A stretch of 64,000 nucleotides of DNA from Phycisphaera sp. (lineage in GTDB: Bacteria; Planctomycetota; Phycisphaerae; Phycisphaerales; Zrk34), in assembly GCA_016125285.1 (NCBI GenBank), contig WGMA01000005.1, positions 62,001-126,000 of the forward strand, read 5' to 3'. Shown here piece after piece: positions 26,444 to 36,639 of this stretch (position 1 is the first letter of the stretch; the number at the start of each line of letters is the position of its first letter). A program made the translations under genes and the position numbers. Under the pieces are notes generated by a model. The model made no database searches and was not told where the DNA came from. It saw nothing but the letters and a program-made list of their open reading frames with translations.

Positions 26444-29400
26444 ATGCACCGTCTTACACGTACGATGACCGCGATAACTGTCCTCATCACCCTTGGGGCG
26501 CTGCTCGGCGGATCAAGTCCCCTGACCGTCGCGCAGGCCGCCAATCCGGGTTTGACGCACGAGCTGCGTGTTTTGTTCCTGGGAGATAACGGACATCACA
26601 AACCTTATGACCGTTTCAGCCAGCTGTACCCCGCGATGGCCCGTCGGGGCGTGTGGATCGACTACACGGACAACCCCGCCGACCTCAACGCCGCGAACCT
26701 CAAGCGGTACGACTGCCTGATGGTCTACGCGAACATCGACAACCTCGCGCCCGAGCAGGCCGAGGCCGTGCTGCAGTATGTCGAGTCAGGCGGAGGATAT
26801 GCGCCGATCCACTGCGCGTCGTACTGCTTCCGCAACCGCCCCGAGCTGGTCAAGCTGCTCGGTGGTCAGTTCCAGCGGCACACCACCGGCACGTTCCGCA
26901 CGGACATCATCGCCCCGGACCACCCGATCATGAAGGGCTTCGCGGGGTTCGAGAGCTTCGACGAGACGTACGTCCACACGCTGCACAACCCCGAGGGCCG
27001 CACGGTGCTGTCGGTCCGCAAGGGTGATCCGCAGGGCGACGGGGCGGAGGCGGGGGGCGAACCGTACACGTGGGTGCGCACGCAGGGCAAGGGCCGCGTG
27101 TTCTACACCGCGTGGGGGCACGACGAGCGGACGTGGTCCAACCCCGGGTTCATCGAGCTCGTGGAGCGCGGCGTGCGTTGGGCGAGCGGCGACAACGAGC
27201 CCGCGGCGACGGTCGCGGCGGTGACCAAGGCTCGCGAGGCGCTGCCCGCGTTCAAATACACCAATCAGAAGGTCGCGTACTACCCGCCGGGCGCGGGGCG
27301 CGGCGGCGACGGCGAGTGGAACAAGATGCAGCTGCCGCTGTCGCCGGAAGACTCGATGAAGCACATGGTCGTCCCACCGGGCTTCGAGGTGAAGCTGTTC
27401 GCCGCCGAGCCGGACATCCGCACGGCGCTGACGATGGCGTGGGACGAGCGCGGCCGGCTGTGGCTGGTCGAGTCCGTCGACTACCCCAACGCGCGCAAGC
27501 CCGAGGGCCAGGGCAGCGACACGATCCGCATCTGTGAGGACACCGACGGCGACGGCAAGGCGGACAAGTTCACGGTGTTCGCCGACAAGCTGTCGATCCC
27601 CACGTCGCTGACGTTCGCCAACGGCGGCGTGATCGTGCACCAGGCGCCCAACACGCTGTTCCTCAAGGACACCGACGGCGACGACAAGGCGGACGTGCGG
27701 CAGGTGCTGTTCAGCGGCTGGGGCACGGGCGACACGCACGCCGGGCCGAACAACCTGCGGTACGGGCCCGACAACTGGATCTGGGGCATGCTCGGCTACG
27801 TCGGCTTCGACGGCGACGTCGGCCGCGACCACCACCGCTTCTCGATGGGCTTCTACCGCTTCAAGCCCGACGGCTCGAAGCTCGAGTACATCCGCTCGAC
27901 GAACAACAACACCTGGGGCCTGGGCTTCAGCGAGGAAGGCGTCGTGTTCGGCTCGACGGCGAACAACAACCCCAGCGTCTACATGCCGATCGCCGACGGG
28001 TACTACGACACCGTGCTCGGGTGGCGCAAGGAGACGAAGCTCGGCGGGATCGCCAACACCGCGCGGTTCATGCCGATCACCGACCGCATCCGCCAGGTCG
28101 ACGTGCACGGCGGGTACACCGCGGGCGCGGGCCACGCGCTGTACACCGCGCGTGTGTTCCCGAAGGAGTACTGGAACCGCACCGCGTTCGTGAACAGCCC
28201 GACGGGCAAGCTCATCGGCACGTTCACCATCGACCCCGACGGGGCCGACTATCACTCGCGGAACCCCGCGAACCTCGTGGCGAGCGACGACGAGTGGACC
28301 GCGCCGATCTGCACCGACGTCGGGCCCGACGGCGAGGTGTGGTTCATCGACTGGTACAACTACATCGTCCAGCACAACCCCACGCCGAAGGGCTACGAGA
28401 CGGGGCCCGGCAACGCGTACCAGACCGACCTGCGTGACAAGACGCACTGCCGGATCTACCGCGTGGTCTACACCGGCTCGAAGCCCGACGCGCCGATCGA
28501 CCTGTCCAAGGCGACGCCGCAGCAGCTCGTCGACACGCTGCGTCACCCGAACATGCTGTGGCGTATGCACGCGCAGCGGCTGCTGGTGGAGCGCGGCAAG
28601 ACGGACGTTGCGCCCGCGCTGTGGAAGCTCGTGCACGACACGAGCGTCGACGACATCGGCCTGAACGTCGGGGCGATCCACGCGATCAACACGCTCAACG
28701 GCCTCGGCGCGATCGAGCTGGACAAGCTGCGTGACGCGCTGCACCACCCGTCGGCGGGCGTGCGGCGCAACGCCGTGGCCGCCCTGCCGCGCAGCATCTC
28801 GAGCGTCGAGGCGATCCTCGCCGCGACGCTGCTGAACGACGACGACGCGCAGGTGCGTCTCGCGACGCTGCTGGCGCTGGCGGACATGCCCGCGTACGAC
28901 CCGGCGGGCGCGGCGGTATACGCGATGCTGCAGGACAAGCGCAACGCCGAGGATCGCTGGATCGTTGACGCCGCGACGATCGCCGCGGCGCGGCACGACG
29001 GCGGGTTCATCAAGGCGGTGCTCCGCGGCGCGCCCGTCAAGACGACCAACGCCCCGGACATCGCCGGGAACGACAACGAGCAGCCGAAGCCGAGCAAGAA
29101 CCTGCTGACCAATCCGTCGTTCGAGGACGTCGACAAGGAGGGCAAGCCTGTCGGTTGGGAGGTGCGGCATTACAGCGGCCAGGCCGAGCACCTGCTGGTC
29201 AGCGGCGGCCGGACGGGCAAGAACGCGATGATGATCCGCTCGAACGACGGCACGGACTCGAGCTGGTTCACCGCGGTGAAGGTCAAGCCGCGGCACCACT
29301 ACCGCCTCAGCGGGTGGATCAAGACGGACAAGGTCGAGAGCACCGGCGGCGGGCTCGGTGCGCTGATGAACGTGCACGAGCTGCAGCTCGGCAAGGGCGG

Positions 29401-30343
29401 CCCGACCAACGCGCTGAAGGCCACGAACGACTGGACGCAGGTGTCGACCGAGTTCGACAGCGGCAACAACCGGCAGTTCACCATCAACCTGCTGATGGGC
29501 GGCTGGGGCCAGATGCGCGGCACGATCTGGTGGGACGACGTCGAGCTGATCGACCTCGGACCGTCGAAGGACATGGAGCCGATCGTCGGCGAGACCGGCC
29601 TGAGCGGCGCGATGGACGAGGTGGTCCGAGCGGTGTTCACGCACCACGCGATGCGCGGCCCGACGACCACCATCGCCGCCACGCTCGCCGCCACCGCCGA
29701 CGCCGACGCCACACTTACCGCCGCGCTGATCGACGCGCTGGCCAAGGGCTGGCCAAAGGACACCCCGCCGCAGCTCACCGCCGCCGACCGCGAGGCGCTG
29801 ACGTCGCTGACCAAGCGGCTTCCGGTGCTGCAGCGCAAGCGGCTCGCGTCGCTGGCGCACACGTGGGGACACGACGAGCTGCTCGCCGGGCTCGTCAACT
29901 ACGACCCGTCGACCGACGCGACGTCGGAGGTGAAGTTCACCGGCCGCGTCATCGAGCTCAGCGTGCTCAAGGGCCAGATGAAGTACGACAAGCCGGAGCT
30001 GAAGGCCAAGGCGGGCGAGAGCCTGAAGATCGTGTTCGACAACGTCGACGACATGCAGCACAACTTCCTGCTGCTGGCCGCGGGCGAGGCCGACGCGACG
30101 GGCGCCATCGACACGATCAACAAAGTCGGCGCCCTCGCCGACGCCATGCTCACCGACCCCCAGGGCATGGCCAAGCACTACATCCCCGACTCGCCGATGG
30201 TCCTGGCGCACACCAAGCTCGTCGACCCGCACAGCAAGGTCGAGCTCGTGTTCAAGGCCCCGGCGAAGCCCGGCCGGTATCCGTACATCTGCACGTTCCC
30301 CGGCCACTGGCGGATCATGCGCGGCGTGATGATCGTCGAGTGA
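26444..30343 (+). CDS. Exported ThuA + PVC-type dehydrogenase + HEAT + CBM-like + type-1 copper fusion
   Basis: 1299 aa. Rough domain order: signal peptide (1-33); ThuA-like domain (about 40-250, VLFLGDNGHHKPYDRF, GWG/AWGHDERTW region); PVC-type membrane-bound dehydrogenase beta-propeller (about 310-690, PPGFEVKLFAAEPDI, DTDGDGKADKFTVF, WIWGMLGYVGF); HEAT repeats (about 700-870); CBM4/9-like beta domain (about 890-1045, NLLTNPSFEDVD); cupredoxin domain (about 1165-1299) with copper ligands in DMQHNF, YICTFPGHW and IMRG. Likely a periplasmic sugar-oxidising enzyme passing electrons to its own blue-copper centre. GGAGGT lies 6 bases before the ATG. Divergent XylR-like regulator. Confidence 0.88.
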   Translation: MHRLTRTMTAITVLITLGALLGGSSPLTVAQAANPGLTHELRVLFLGDNGHHKPYDRFSQLYPAMARRGVWIDYTDNPADLNAANLKRYDCLMVYANIDNLAPEQAEAVLQYVESGGGYAPIHCASYCFRNRPELVKLLGGQFQRHTTGTFRTDIIAPDHPIMKGFAGFESFDETYVHTLHNPEGRTVLSVRKGDPQGDGAEAGGEPYTWVRTQGKGRVFYTAWGHDERTWSNPGFIELVERGVRWASGDNEPAATVAAVTKAREALPAFKYTNQKVAYYPPGAGRGGDGEWNKMQLPLSPEDSMKHMVVPPGFEVKLFAAEPDIRTALTMAWDERGRLWLVESVDYPNARKPEGQGSDTIRICEDTDGDGKADKFTVFADKLSIPTSLTFANGGVIVHQAPNTLFLKDTDGDDKADVRQVLFSGWGTGDTHAGPNNLRYGPDNWIWGMLGYVGFDGDVGRDHHRFSMGFYRFKPDGSKLEYIRSTNNNTWGLGFSEEGVVFGSTANNNPSVYMPIADGYYDTVLGWRKETKLGGIANTARFMPITDRIRQVDVHGGYTAGAGHALYTARVFPKEYWNRTAFVNSPTGKLIGTFTIDPDGADYHSRNPANLVASDDEWTAPICTDVGPDGEVWFIDWYNYIVQHNPTPKGYETGPGNAYQTDLRDKTHCRIYRVVYTGSKPDAPIDLSKATPQQLVDTLRHPNMLWRMHAQRLLVERGKTDVAPALWKLVHDTSVDDIGLNVGAIHAINTLNGLGAIELDKLRDALHHPSAGVRRNAVAALPRSISSVEAILAATLLNDDDAQVRLATLLALADMPAYDPAGAAVYAMLQDKRNAEDRWIVDAATIAAARHDGGFIKAVLRGAPVKTTNAPDIAGNDNEQPKPSKNLLTNPSFEDVDKEGKPVGWEVRHYSGQAEHLLVSGGRTGKNAMMIRSNDGTDSSWFTAVKVKPRHHYRLSGWIKTDKVESTGGGLGALMNVHELQLGKGGPTNALKATNDWTQVSTEFDSGNNRQFTINLLMGGWGQMRGTIWWDDVELIDLGPSKDMEPIVGETGLSGAMDEVVRAVFTHHAMRGPTTTIAATLAATADADATLTAALIDALAKGWPKDTPPQLTAADREALTSLTKRLPVLQRKRLASLAHTWGHDELLAGLVNYDPSTDATSEVKFTGRVIELSVLKGQMKYDKPELKAKAGESLKIVFDNVDDMQHNFLLLAAGEADATGAIDTINKVGALADAMLTDPQGMAKHYIPDSPMVLAHTKLVDPHSKVELVFKAPAKPGRYPYICTFPGHWRIMRGVMIVE

Positions 30344-30351
30344 TTTCAGGA

Positions 30352-30426
30352 GGAGACAGGAGACAGGGGACAGGAGACAGCGGTCGGGCGCTCACGCTGG
30401 TTTCTGTCTCCTGTCTCCTGTCCCCT
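30352..30426. repeat. Heptad-periodic array, two facing arms, before argG
   Basis: The left arm (30352-30380) is four units: GGAGACA, GGAGACA, GGGGACA, GGAGACA. The right arm (30404-30426) is CTGTCTC, CTGTCTC, CTGTCCC, CTTCC. The arms are complementary over more than 20 bases with a 23-base loop. It separates the copper-dehydrogenase stop from the argG -10 box 8 bases beyond, so it may terminate the former or influence the latter. Confidence 0.85.
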
Positions 30427-30433
30427 TCCCTGC

Positions 30434-30439
30434 TATAAT
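30434..30439 (+). promoter_or_regulatory. -10-like TATAAT of argG
   Basis: TATAATCCGC 40 bases before the argG ATG; the -35 position is inside the heptad array and has no good TTGACA match. Confidence 0.5.
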
Positions 30440-30479
30440 CCGCACCTTTCCCGCAAAACCGCGGACCCAGAGGTGCAAG

Positions 30480-31715
<1,236 letters not shown>

Positions 31716-31744
31716 GCGACGCCGCTCAATAATCCGTGATCCAC

Positions 31745-31777
31745 GTTTAACCCCGGCGGCTCCCGTCGGGGTTAAAC
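31745..31777 (+). terminator. Strong hairpin after argG
   Basis: GTTTAACCCCG (31745-31755) pairs perfectly with CGGGGTTAAAC (31767-31777). No T run follows, so it may be an intrinsic terminator of weak type or another REP-like unit. It lies 19 bases before the next -10 box. Confidence 0.5.
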
Positions 31778-31795
31778 ATGCGCCCGGTGCCCGCG

Positions 31796-31801
31796 TATAA
31801 T
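31796..31801 (+). promoter_or_regulatory. -10-like TATAAT 6 bases before the M3 peptidase start
   Basis: TATAAT then CTCCGC then ATG at 31808; the predicted transcription start coincides with the A of ATG. No Shine-Dalgarno sequence. Confidence 0.6.
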
Positions 31802-31807
31802 CTCCGC

Positions 31808-33523
31808 ATGCCTGAAACCGCAGAAAAGCCGTTCGTCCCCGACGATTTCGACCCCACCGACTTCGCCAACATCGAGCCCTTCGCCAAGGAACTGCTCGAC
31901 CGTCAGGTCGGCTCCGTCGAGGCGCTGAACACGTGGGTGCACGACGCCGTCGCGCTCTACGAAGCGATCGACGAGTACGACAGCCGCCTGCACATCGACG
32001 TGTCCTGCCACACCGACGACGCCGAGCTCGAGAAGGCCTACATGCACTGGGTCCGCGAGGTCGAGCCGAAGCTCAAGTCGATGTGGTTCGCGCTGCAGCA
32101 GAAGTACCTGCGTCATCCCGGCCGGCACGATCTCTACGAGCCCGGCTTCGCGATGATGGAGATGCACTGGGGCGCCGACATCCAGATCTACCGCGAGGAG
32201 AACATCCCGCTGCAGACGCGCATCACCGAGCTGACCAACGACTACGGCAAGGTCTGCGGCGCGATGTCCGTGGAGATCAACGGCGAGGAGCTCACGCTGC
32301 CGATGGCGGGCAAGCTGCTCGAGGAGACCGACCGCGACGTCCGCAAGACCGCGTTCGAGGCGATCACCGCACGCCGCCTGCAGGATCGTCAGAAGATCGA
32401 CGACCTGTTCGACGAGATGCTGTCGTTGCGACAGCAGGTCGCACACAACGCCGGGTTCACCGACTACCGCGACTACACGTGGGTCGCCCGCAAGCGTTTC
32501 GACTACCGCGCCGAGGACTGCCTGGCGTTCGGCGACGCCGTCGAGCAGCACATCGTGCCCGTCCTGCGTAAGGTCGACGAGCAGCGGCGCGACGAGATGA
32601 ACCTCGACGCGATGCGTCCGTGGGACACCGGCGTCGACGTGAAGGGCCGCCCGCCGCTGCGCCCGTTCGACGCGAAAGACATCGACGGCTTCGTCAGCAA
32701 GACACGCGAGGTCTTCCGCCGCATCGACCCTCGCCTCGGCGACTGGTTCTGGTCGCTCAAGGAGCACGGCGACCTCGACCTCGACTCGCGAAAGGGCAAG
32801 CGGCCGGGCGGGTTCCAGTCGTCGCTGGAGAAGTCGAAGCGTCCGTTCATCTTCATGAACGCCGCGGGCACGCAGCGTGACGTCGACACGCTGCTGCACG
32901 AGGGCGGTCACGCGTTCCACTACCTCGCGTCGCGCAGCGAGTGGAACGTGTTCGTGCGCCACGCCGCGATCGAGTTCTGCGAGGTCGCCAGCATGTCGAT
33001 GGAGCTGCTGGGCATGGACCACTACGACGTGTACTACAGCGACCCCGGCGAGGCCGCGCGCGCCAAGCGCTTCCAGCTCGAGGGATCGATCCGCACGATG
33101 ATGTGGGTCGCGACGATCGACGGGTTCCAGCACTGGATCTACACGCACCCCGGCCACACCGCCGAGCATCGCACCGCCGCGTGGCTGGAGATCTGCGACC
33201 GATTCACCACCGGCGTGATCGACTGGTCCGGCCACGAGCCCGGCCGGGCGTCGATGTGGCAGCGTCAGCTCCACCTGTTCCACTACCCGTTCTACTACAT
33301 CGAATACGCCATCGCCCAGCTCGGCGCGCTGCAGGTCTGGCAGAACTACGTCGCCGACCCCAAGGCCGCGCTGACGAACCTGCTCGAAGCCTTCGCCCTC
33401 GGCGGCACGCGCCCGCTGCCCGAGCTGTTCAACACCGCGGGGGCACGCTTCGACTTCTCCGCCGCGACCATCGCCCCGCTCATCGAGGCCGTGGAAGCGG
33501 AGCTCGATAAGCTGCCGGCGTAA
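31808..33523 (+). CDS. M3-family oligoendopeptidase
   Basis: 571 aa. Zinc metallopeptidase of the thimet oligopeptidase/PepF group that cleaves short cytoplasmic peptides. The zinc site is LLHEGGHAFHYL (HExxH form, about residues 363-374), with the downstream glutamate in EFCEVASMSMELL. The helical N-terminal half and length fit PepF. No signal peptide. The ATG at 31808 is chosen over one 10 codons upstream because the TATAAT hexamer lies between them. REP-like units follow. Confidence 0.92.
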   Translation: MPETAEKPFVPDDFDPTDFANIEPFAKELLDRQVGSVEALNTWVHDAVALYEAIDEYDSRLHIDVSCHTDDAELEKAYMHWVREVEPKLKSMWFALQQKYLRHPGRHDLYEPGFAMMEMHWGADIQIYREENIPLQTRITELTNDYGKVCGAMSVEINGEELTLPMAGKLLEETDRDVRKTAFEAITARRLQDRQKIDDLFDEMLSLRQQVAHNAGFTDYRDYTWVARKRFDYRAEDCLAFGDAVEQHIVPVLRKVDEQRRDEMNLDAMRPWDTGVDVKGRPPLRPFDAKDIDGFVSKTREVFRRIDPRLGDWFWSLKEHGDLDLDSRKGKRPGGFQSSLEKSKRPFIFMNAAGTQRDVDTLLHEGGHAFHYLASRSEWNVFVRHAAIEFCEVASMSMELLGMDHYDVYYSDPGEAARAKRFQLEGSIRTMMWVATIDGFQHWIYTHPGHTAEHRTAAWLEICDRFTTGVIDWSGHEPGRASMWQRQLHLFHYPFYYIEYAIAQLGALQVWQNYVADPKAALTNLLEAFALGGTRPLPELFNTAGARFDFSAATIAPLIEAVEAELDKLPA

Positions 33524-33537
33524 GGCGCTCGAAAGCT

Positions 33538-33720
33538 CCTCTCCCCCAAGTGGGGGAGAGGTCGGGTGAGGGGGATGGATCGGCGAACGCGTCGAATCCC
33601 TCGCCCAACTGTCCAAACATCGCGTTTTCGGCACTGTATGATCGTGTACGGCCGCGAACCGTCCGCCGTGTACGACGGTTCGACCCTCACCCCAACCCTC
33701 TCCCTGGCAGGGAGAGGGAG
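33538..33720. repeat. REP-like palindrome pair (CTCTCCC / GGGTGAGGGG class)
   Basis: Unit 1 (33538-33574): stem CCTCTCCCCC / GGGGGAGAGG, tail GTCGGGTGAGGGGG. Unit 2 (33684-33720): tail CCCTCACCCCAA, stem CCCTCTCCC / GGGAGAGGG. Inverted relative to each other, 109 bases apart. A degenerate relative lies at 3433-3474. The 33575-33683 spacer contains no recognised gene. Confidence 0.75.
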
Positions 33721-33744
33721 TCGCCGATCCTCACAGGGCACACC

Positions 33745-35016
33745 ATGAATCTCAATCGACGCACGTTCCTCCAGGCGATGTCCGCCGTGATCCTCGCGAG
33801 CCGCGCGCGCGGCGCCGAGTCGCGCCCGCCGCGCATCCTCCTCCGCTCGTCGTGGCAGATGGTCAACATCGGCGACATCGGCCACACGCCCGGCGTCCTC
33901 GCCCTCATCGAGAAACACATCCCCGGCGCCGAGGTCCGCGTGTGGTCGTCCGGCGACAACACCGCCGACCTCGCCGCGCCCGTCGAGGCGATGGAGCACA
34001 AGCGCTTCCCCAACGTCACCATCGTCAAGGGTCGCATCGGCAAGGACGGCAAGGCGACCAGCCCCGAGCTCGCCGCGGCGCTCGAGTGGACCGACTTCCT
34101 GCTGCACGGCTCCGGCGCGTCGTTCGTCGCCGTCAGCGACGTCACCGCGTTCGTGAAACACGTCGGCAAACCCTTCGGCATCTACGGGATCACGTGGAGC
34201 GGTGGCAGCGAGTCCCAACTCGCCCTGATGAGCAGCGCGAAGTTCATCTACTTCCGCGACTCGATCTCGCTCGGCTCGGCGAAGAAGGCCGGGATCACCT
34301 GCCCGATCATGGAGTTCGGCCCGGACGGTGCGTTCGGCGTCGACCTCCGCGACGACGAAACCGCCGAGCGCTTCCTCAAGGACAACGGCCTCGAACCGAA
34401 GAAGTTCGTCTGCTGCATCCCGCGTCTGCGCTACACGCCGTACTGGCTGATCAAGACCGGCCGCAAGCTCGACCCGGTCAAGCACGCACGCAACGAGGAG
34501 ATGAAGGAGCACGACCACGCCCCGCTGCGCGACGCGATCACCGCCGTGGCGCGACGCACCGATCACAAGGTGCTGCTCTGCCCGGAAGACATGACGCACA
34601 TCGCCGTGGGCAAGGAGATGATCTACGACAAGCTGCCCGACGACGTGCGGAAGCGCGTCGTGTGGCGCGACAAGTACTGGCTGACCGACGAGGCGTTGAG
34701 CGTCTACGTGCGCTCGTCCGGCCTGTTCGGCCTCGAGATGCACTCGCCGATCATGTGCATCGGCAACGGCATCCCCGCGCTCGTCGGCCGCTTCGCCGAG
34801 CAGACCACCAAGGGCCTGATGTGGCGCGACATCGGACTCGACGACTGGCTGTTCGACATGGACAACGACGACGACGTCGCGCGTTACACGTCCGTCGTCC
34901 TTTCGCTCGTGCAGCACCCCGACGCCGCCGAGGCGAAGGCCCGCAAGGCGCTGGAGTTCGTCCACCAGCGCCAGGCCGAGACGATGGCGGTCGTGAAACA
35001 GAGCTGCCCCGCGTAG
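33745..35016 (+). CDS. Polysaccharide pyruvyl transferase-like protein with Tat signal
   Basis: 423 aa. The N-terminus (MNLNRRTFLQAMSAVILASR) is a twin-arginine signal. The remainder resembles polysaccharide pyruvyl transferase family proteins: NIGDIGHTPGVLALIEKH near the start, GITWSGGSESQ, RDSISLGSAKKAG, FGPDGAFGVDL, CCIPRLRYTPYW, ALSVYVRSSGLFGLEMHSPIM near the end. Such enzymes normally act in the cytoplasm, so export is unusual. The start at 33745 has AGGG 8 bases upstream. A sulfatase follows 122 bases later; they may act on the same extracellular glycan. Confidence 0.8.
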   Translation: MNLNRRTFLQAMSAVILASRARGAESRPPRILLRSSWQMVNIGDIGHTPGVLALIEKHIPGAEVRVWSSGDNTADLAAPVEAMEHKRFPNVTIVKGRIGKDGKATSPELAAALEWTDFLLHGSGASFVAVSDVTAFVKHVGKPFGIYGITWSGGSESQLALMSSAKFIYFRDSISLGSAKKAGITCPIMEFGPDGAFGVDLRDDETAERFLKDNGLEPKKFVCCIPRLRYTPYWLIKTGRKLDPVKHARNEEMKEHDHAPLRDAITAVARRTDHKVLLCPEDMTHIAVGKEMIYDKLPDDVRKRVVWRDKYWLTDEALSVYVRSSGLFGLEMHSPIMCIGNGIPALVGRFAEQTTKGLMWRDIGLDDWLFDMDNDDDVARYTSVVLSLVQHPDAAEAKARKALEFVHQRQAETMAVVKQSCPA

Positions 35017-35099
35017 GGTCCGGTAGCACTCAGATGCGCATTGATAGCACGGCCCTGCGGCACGTCGCGACACTTCCACCCAATCGGCGTCGCGGCGCG

Positions 35100-35105
35100 T
35101 ATACT
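35100..35105 (+). promoter_or_regulatory. -10-like TATACT of the sulfatase gene
   Basis: TATACTCGCG, 33 bases before the sulfatase ATG. A -35 was not clear. Confidence 0.4.
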
Positions 35106-35138
35106 CGCGTGGTCCAATCCCCGCCCACGGAGCGCCGC

Positions 35139-36617
35139 ATGTTCACACAACCCACGATCACAAGGACGATCTGCGTGCTGGTCACGCTGCTCGCCCTCGC
35201 CCCGCTGACCCGCGCCATGCGTACCGCCCACGCCGCGGACAAGCCCAACATCGTCATCCTGCTCGCCGACGACATGGGCTACGGCGACCCGCACTGCTTC
35301 AACGCCGAGTCGAAGTGTCGCACGCCGCACCTCGACTCACTCGCCGCCGCGGGCATGCGGTTCACCGACGCGCACGCGGCGGGATCGACGTGCATCCCCT
35401 CGCGGTACGGCCTGGTCACGGGGCGATACCCGTTCCGCTGCGAGAACTTCAACCCCTCGAAGGCCGCGCTGATCGAGAACGGGCGGGCGACGATCGCGTC
35501 GGTCCTGCGCGACCGCGGGTATCACACCGCGATGGTCGGCAAGTGGCATCTCGGCTTCGAGGGCGGCGTCGACTTTGATTACAGCAAGCCGCTGCGCGGC
35601 GGGCCGCACGATCACGGCTTCGAGTACTTCTTCGGGCAGCACGCGTCGCTCGACATCCCGCCGTACTTCTACATCGAGAACGACCACGCCGTCGCCGCGC
35701 CGACGAACAAGATCGAGGCGAACAACTCGGAGGGCTGGACGAAGATCCAGGGCGCATTCTGGCGCGCCGGCGGGATCGCGCCGGGCTTCGTGATGGAGGA
35801 GGTGCTGCCGACGTACACGCGCAAGGCCGTGGAATACATCGAGCAGCGGAGCCGCGTCGACGACGACAGGCCGTTCTTTCTCTATCTGGCGATCACCGCG
35901 CCGCACACGCCGTGGCTGCCGACGGAAAAGTTCCGCGGGACGAGCGCGGGCAACTTGTACGGCGACTGGGTCGCGCAGGTGGACGACGCGTTCGGACAGG
36001 TGCTCGCGGCGCTCGACCGCGCGGGCGTTGCGGACAACACGCTGGTGTTGTTCTCCAGCGACAACGGGCCGGTGTGGTATCCGGCGGACGTGGAGAAGTA
36101 CGGGCATTCATCGACCGGCCCGCTGCGCGGCATGAAGGGCGACGTGTGGGAGGGCGGCCACCGCATGCCGTTCATCGCCCGCTGGCCCGGCCACATCAAA
36201 CCCGGCTCGACCAGCGGCAAGCTCATCTGCTTCACCGACGTGCTGGCGACCTTCGCCGACCTGACCGGCGCGACGCTGCCCGACAACGGCGGCGAGGACA
36301 GCTTCACGTTTCTGCCCGAGCTGCTCGGCCAATCCGCCGGTGACAAACCGCAGCGCCAGGACCTGCTGCTCGGCCACGGCAGCAACGGCCTGTTCCTCCG
36401 CCGCGGCGACTGGAAGCTCATCCCGTTCCTCGGCAGCGGCGGGTTCACCAGGCCGTCGCGCATCAAGCCGAAGCCCGGCGAGCCCGGCGGTCAGTTGTAC
36501 AACCTTGCGAAGGACCTCGGCGAGACGACCAACACGTACGCCGAGCACGCCGACATCGTCAAGGAACTAACCACGCGCACCACAGCGATCGTGAACGGCA
36601 CGCGGACGCGGCCGTGA
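35139..36617 (+). CDS. Exported type I sulfatase
   Basis: 492 aa. Signal peptide (about residues 1-30), then NIVILLADDMGYGDPHCFN with the metal-binding Asp pair. The formylglycine motif CIPSR lies in STCIPSRYGLVTGRYP (about residue 85), so it is a Cys-type sulfatase needing a formylglycine-generating enzyme. Further signatures: GKWHLGF, FFLYLAITAPHTPW, SSDNGP and MKGDVWEGGHRMPFIARWPG. Likely desulfates a polysaccharide in the periplasm or outside. GGAG lies 6 bases before this ATG; the frame is open far upstream but only as a shadow of the preceding gene. Confidence 0.94.
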   Translation: MFTQPTITRTICVLVTLLALAPLTRAMRTAHAADKPNIVILLADDMGYGDPHCFNAESKCRTPHLDSLAAAGMRFTDAHAAGSTCIPSRYGLVTGRYPFRCENFNPSKAALIENGRATIASVLRDRGYHTAMVGKWHLGFEGGVDFDYSKPLRGGPHDHGFEYFFGQHASLDIPPYFYIENDHAVAAPTNKIEANNSEGWTKIQGAFWRAGGIAPGFVMEEVLPTYTRKAVEYIEQRSRVDDDRPFFLYLAITAPHTPWLPTEKFRGTSAGNLYGDWVAQVDDAFGQVLAALDRAGVADNTLVLFSSDNGPVWYPADVEKYGHSSTGPLRGMKGDVWEGGHRMPFIARWPGHIKPGSTSGKLICFTDVLATFADLTGATLPDNGGEDSFTFLPELLGQSAGDKPQRQDLLLGHGSNGLFLRRGDWKLIPFLGSGGFTRPSRIKPKPGEPGGQLYNLAKDLGETTNTYAEHADIVKELTTRTTAIVNGTRTRP

Positions 36618-36639
36618 CGCGCGCCATAGCGTGTTCGGC

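Noticed and set aside
33852-35138. Continuous open frame that would give the sulfatase a 429-residue N-terminal extension
   Set aside because: It lies antiphase over the pyruvyl-transferase-like gene, is arginine/proline-rich shadow sequence, and a signal peptide, -10 box and ribosome binding site mark the start at 35139.
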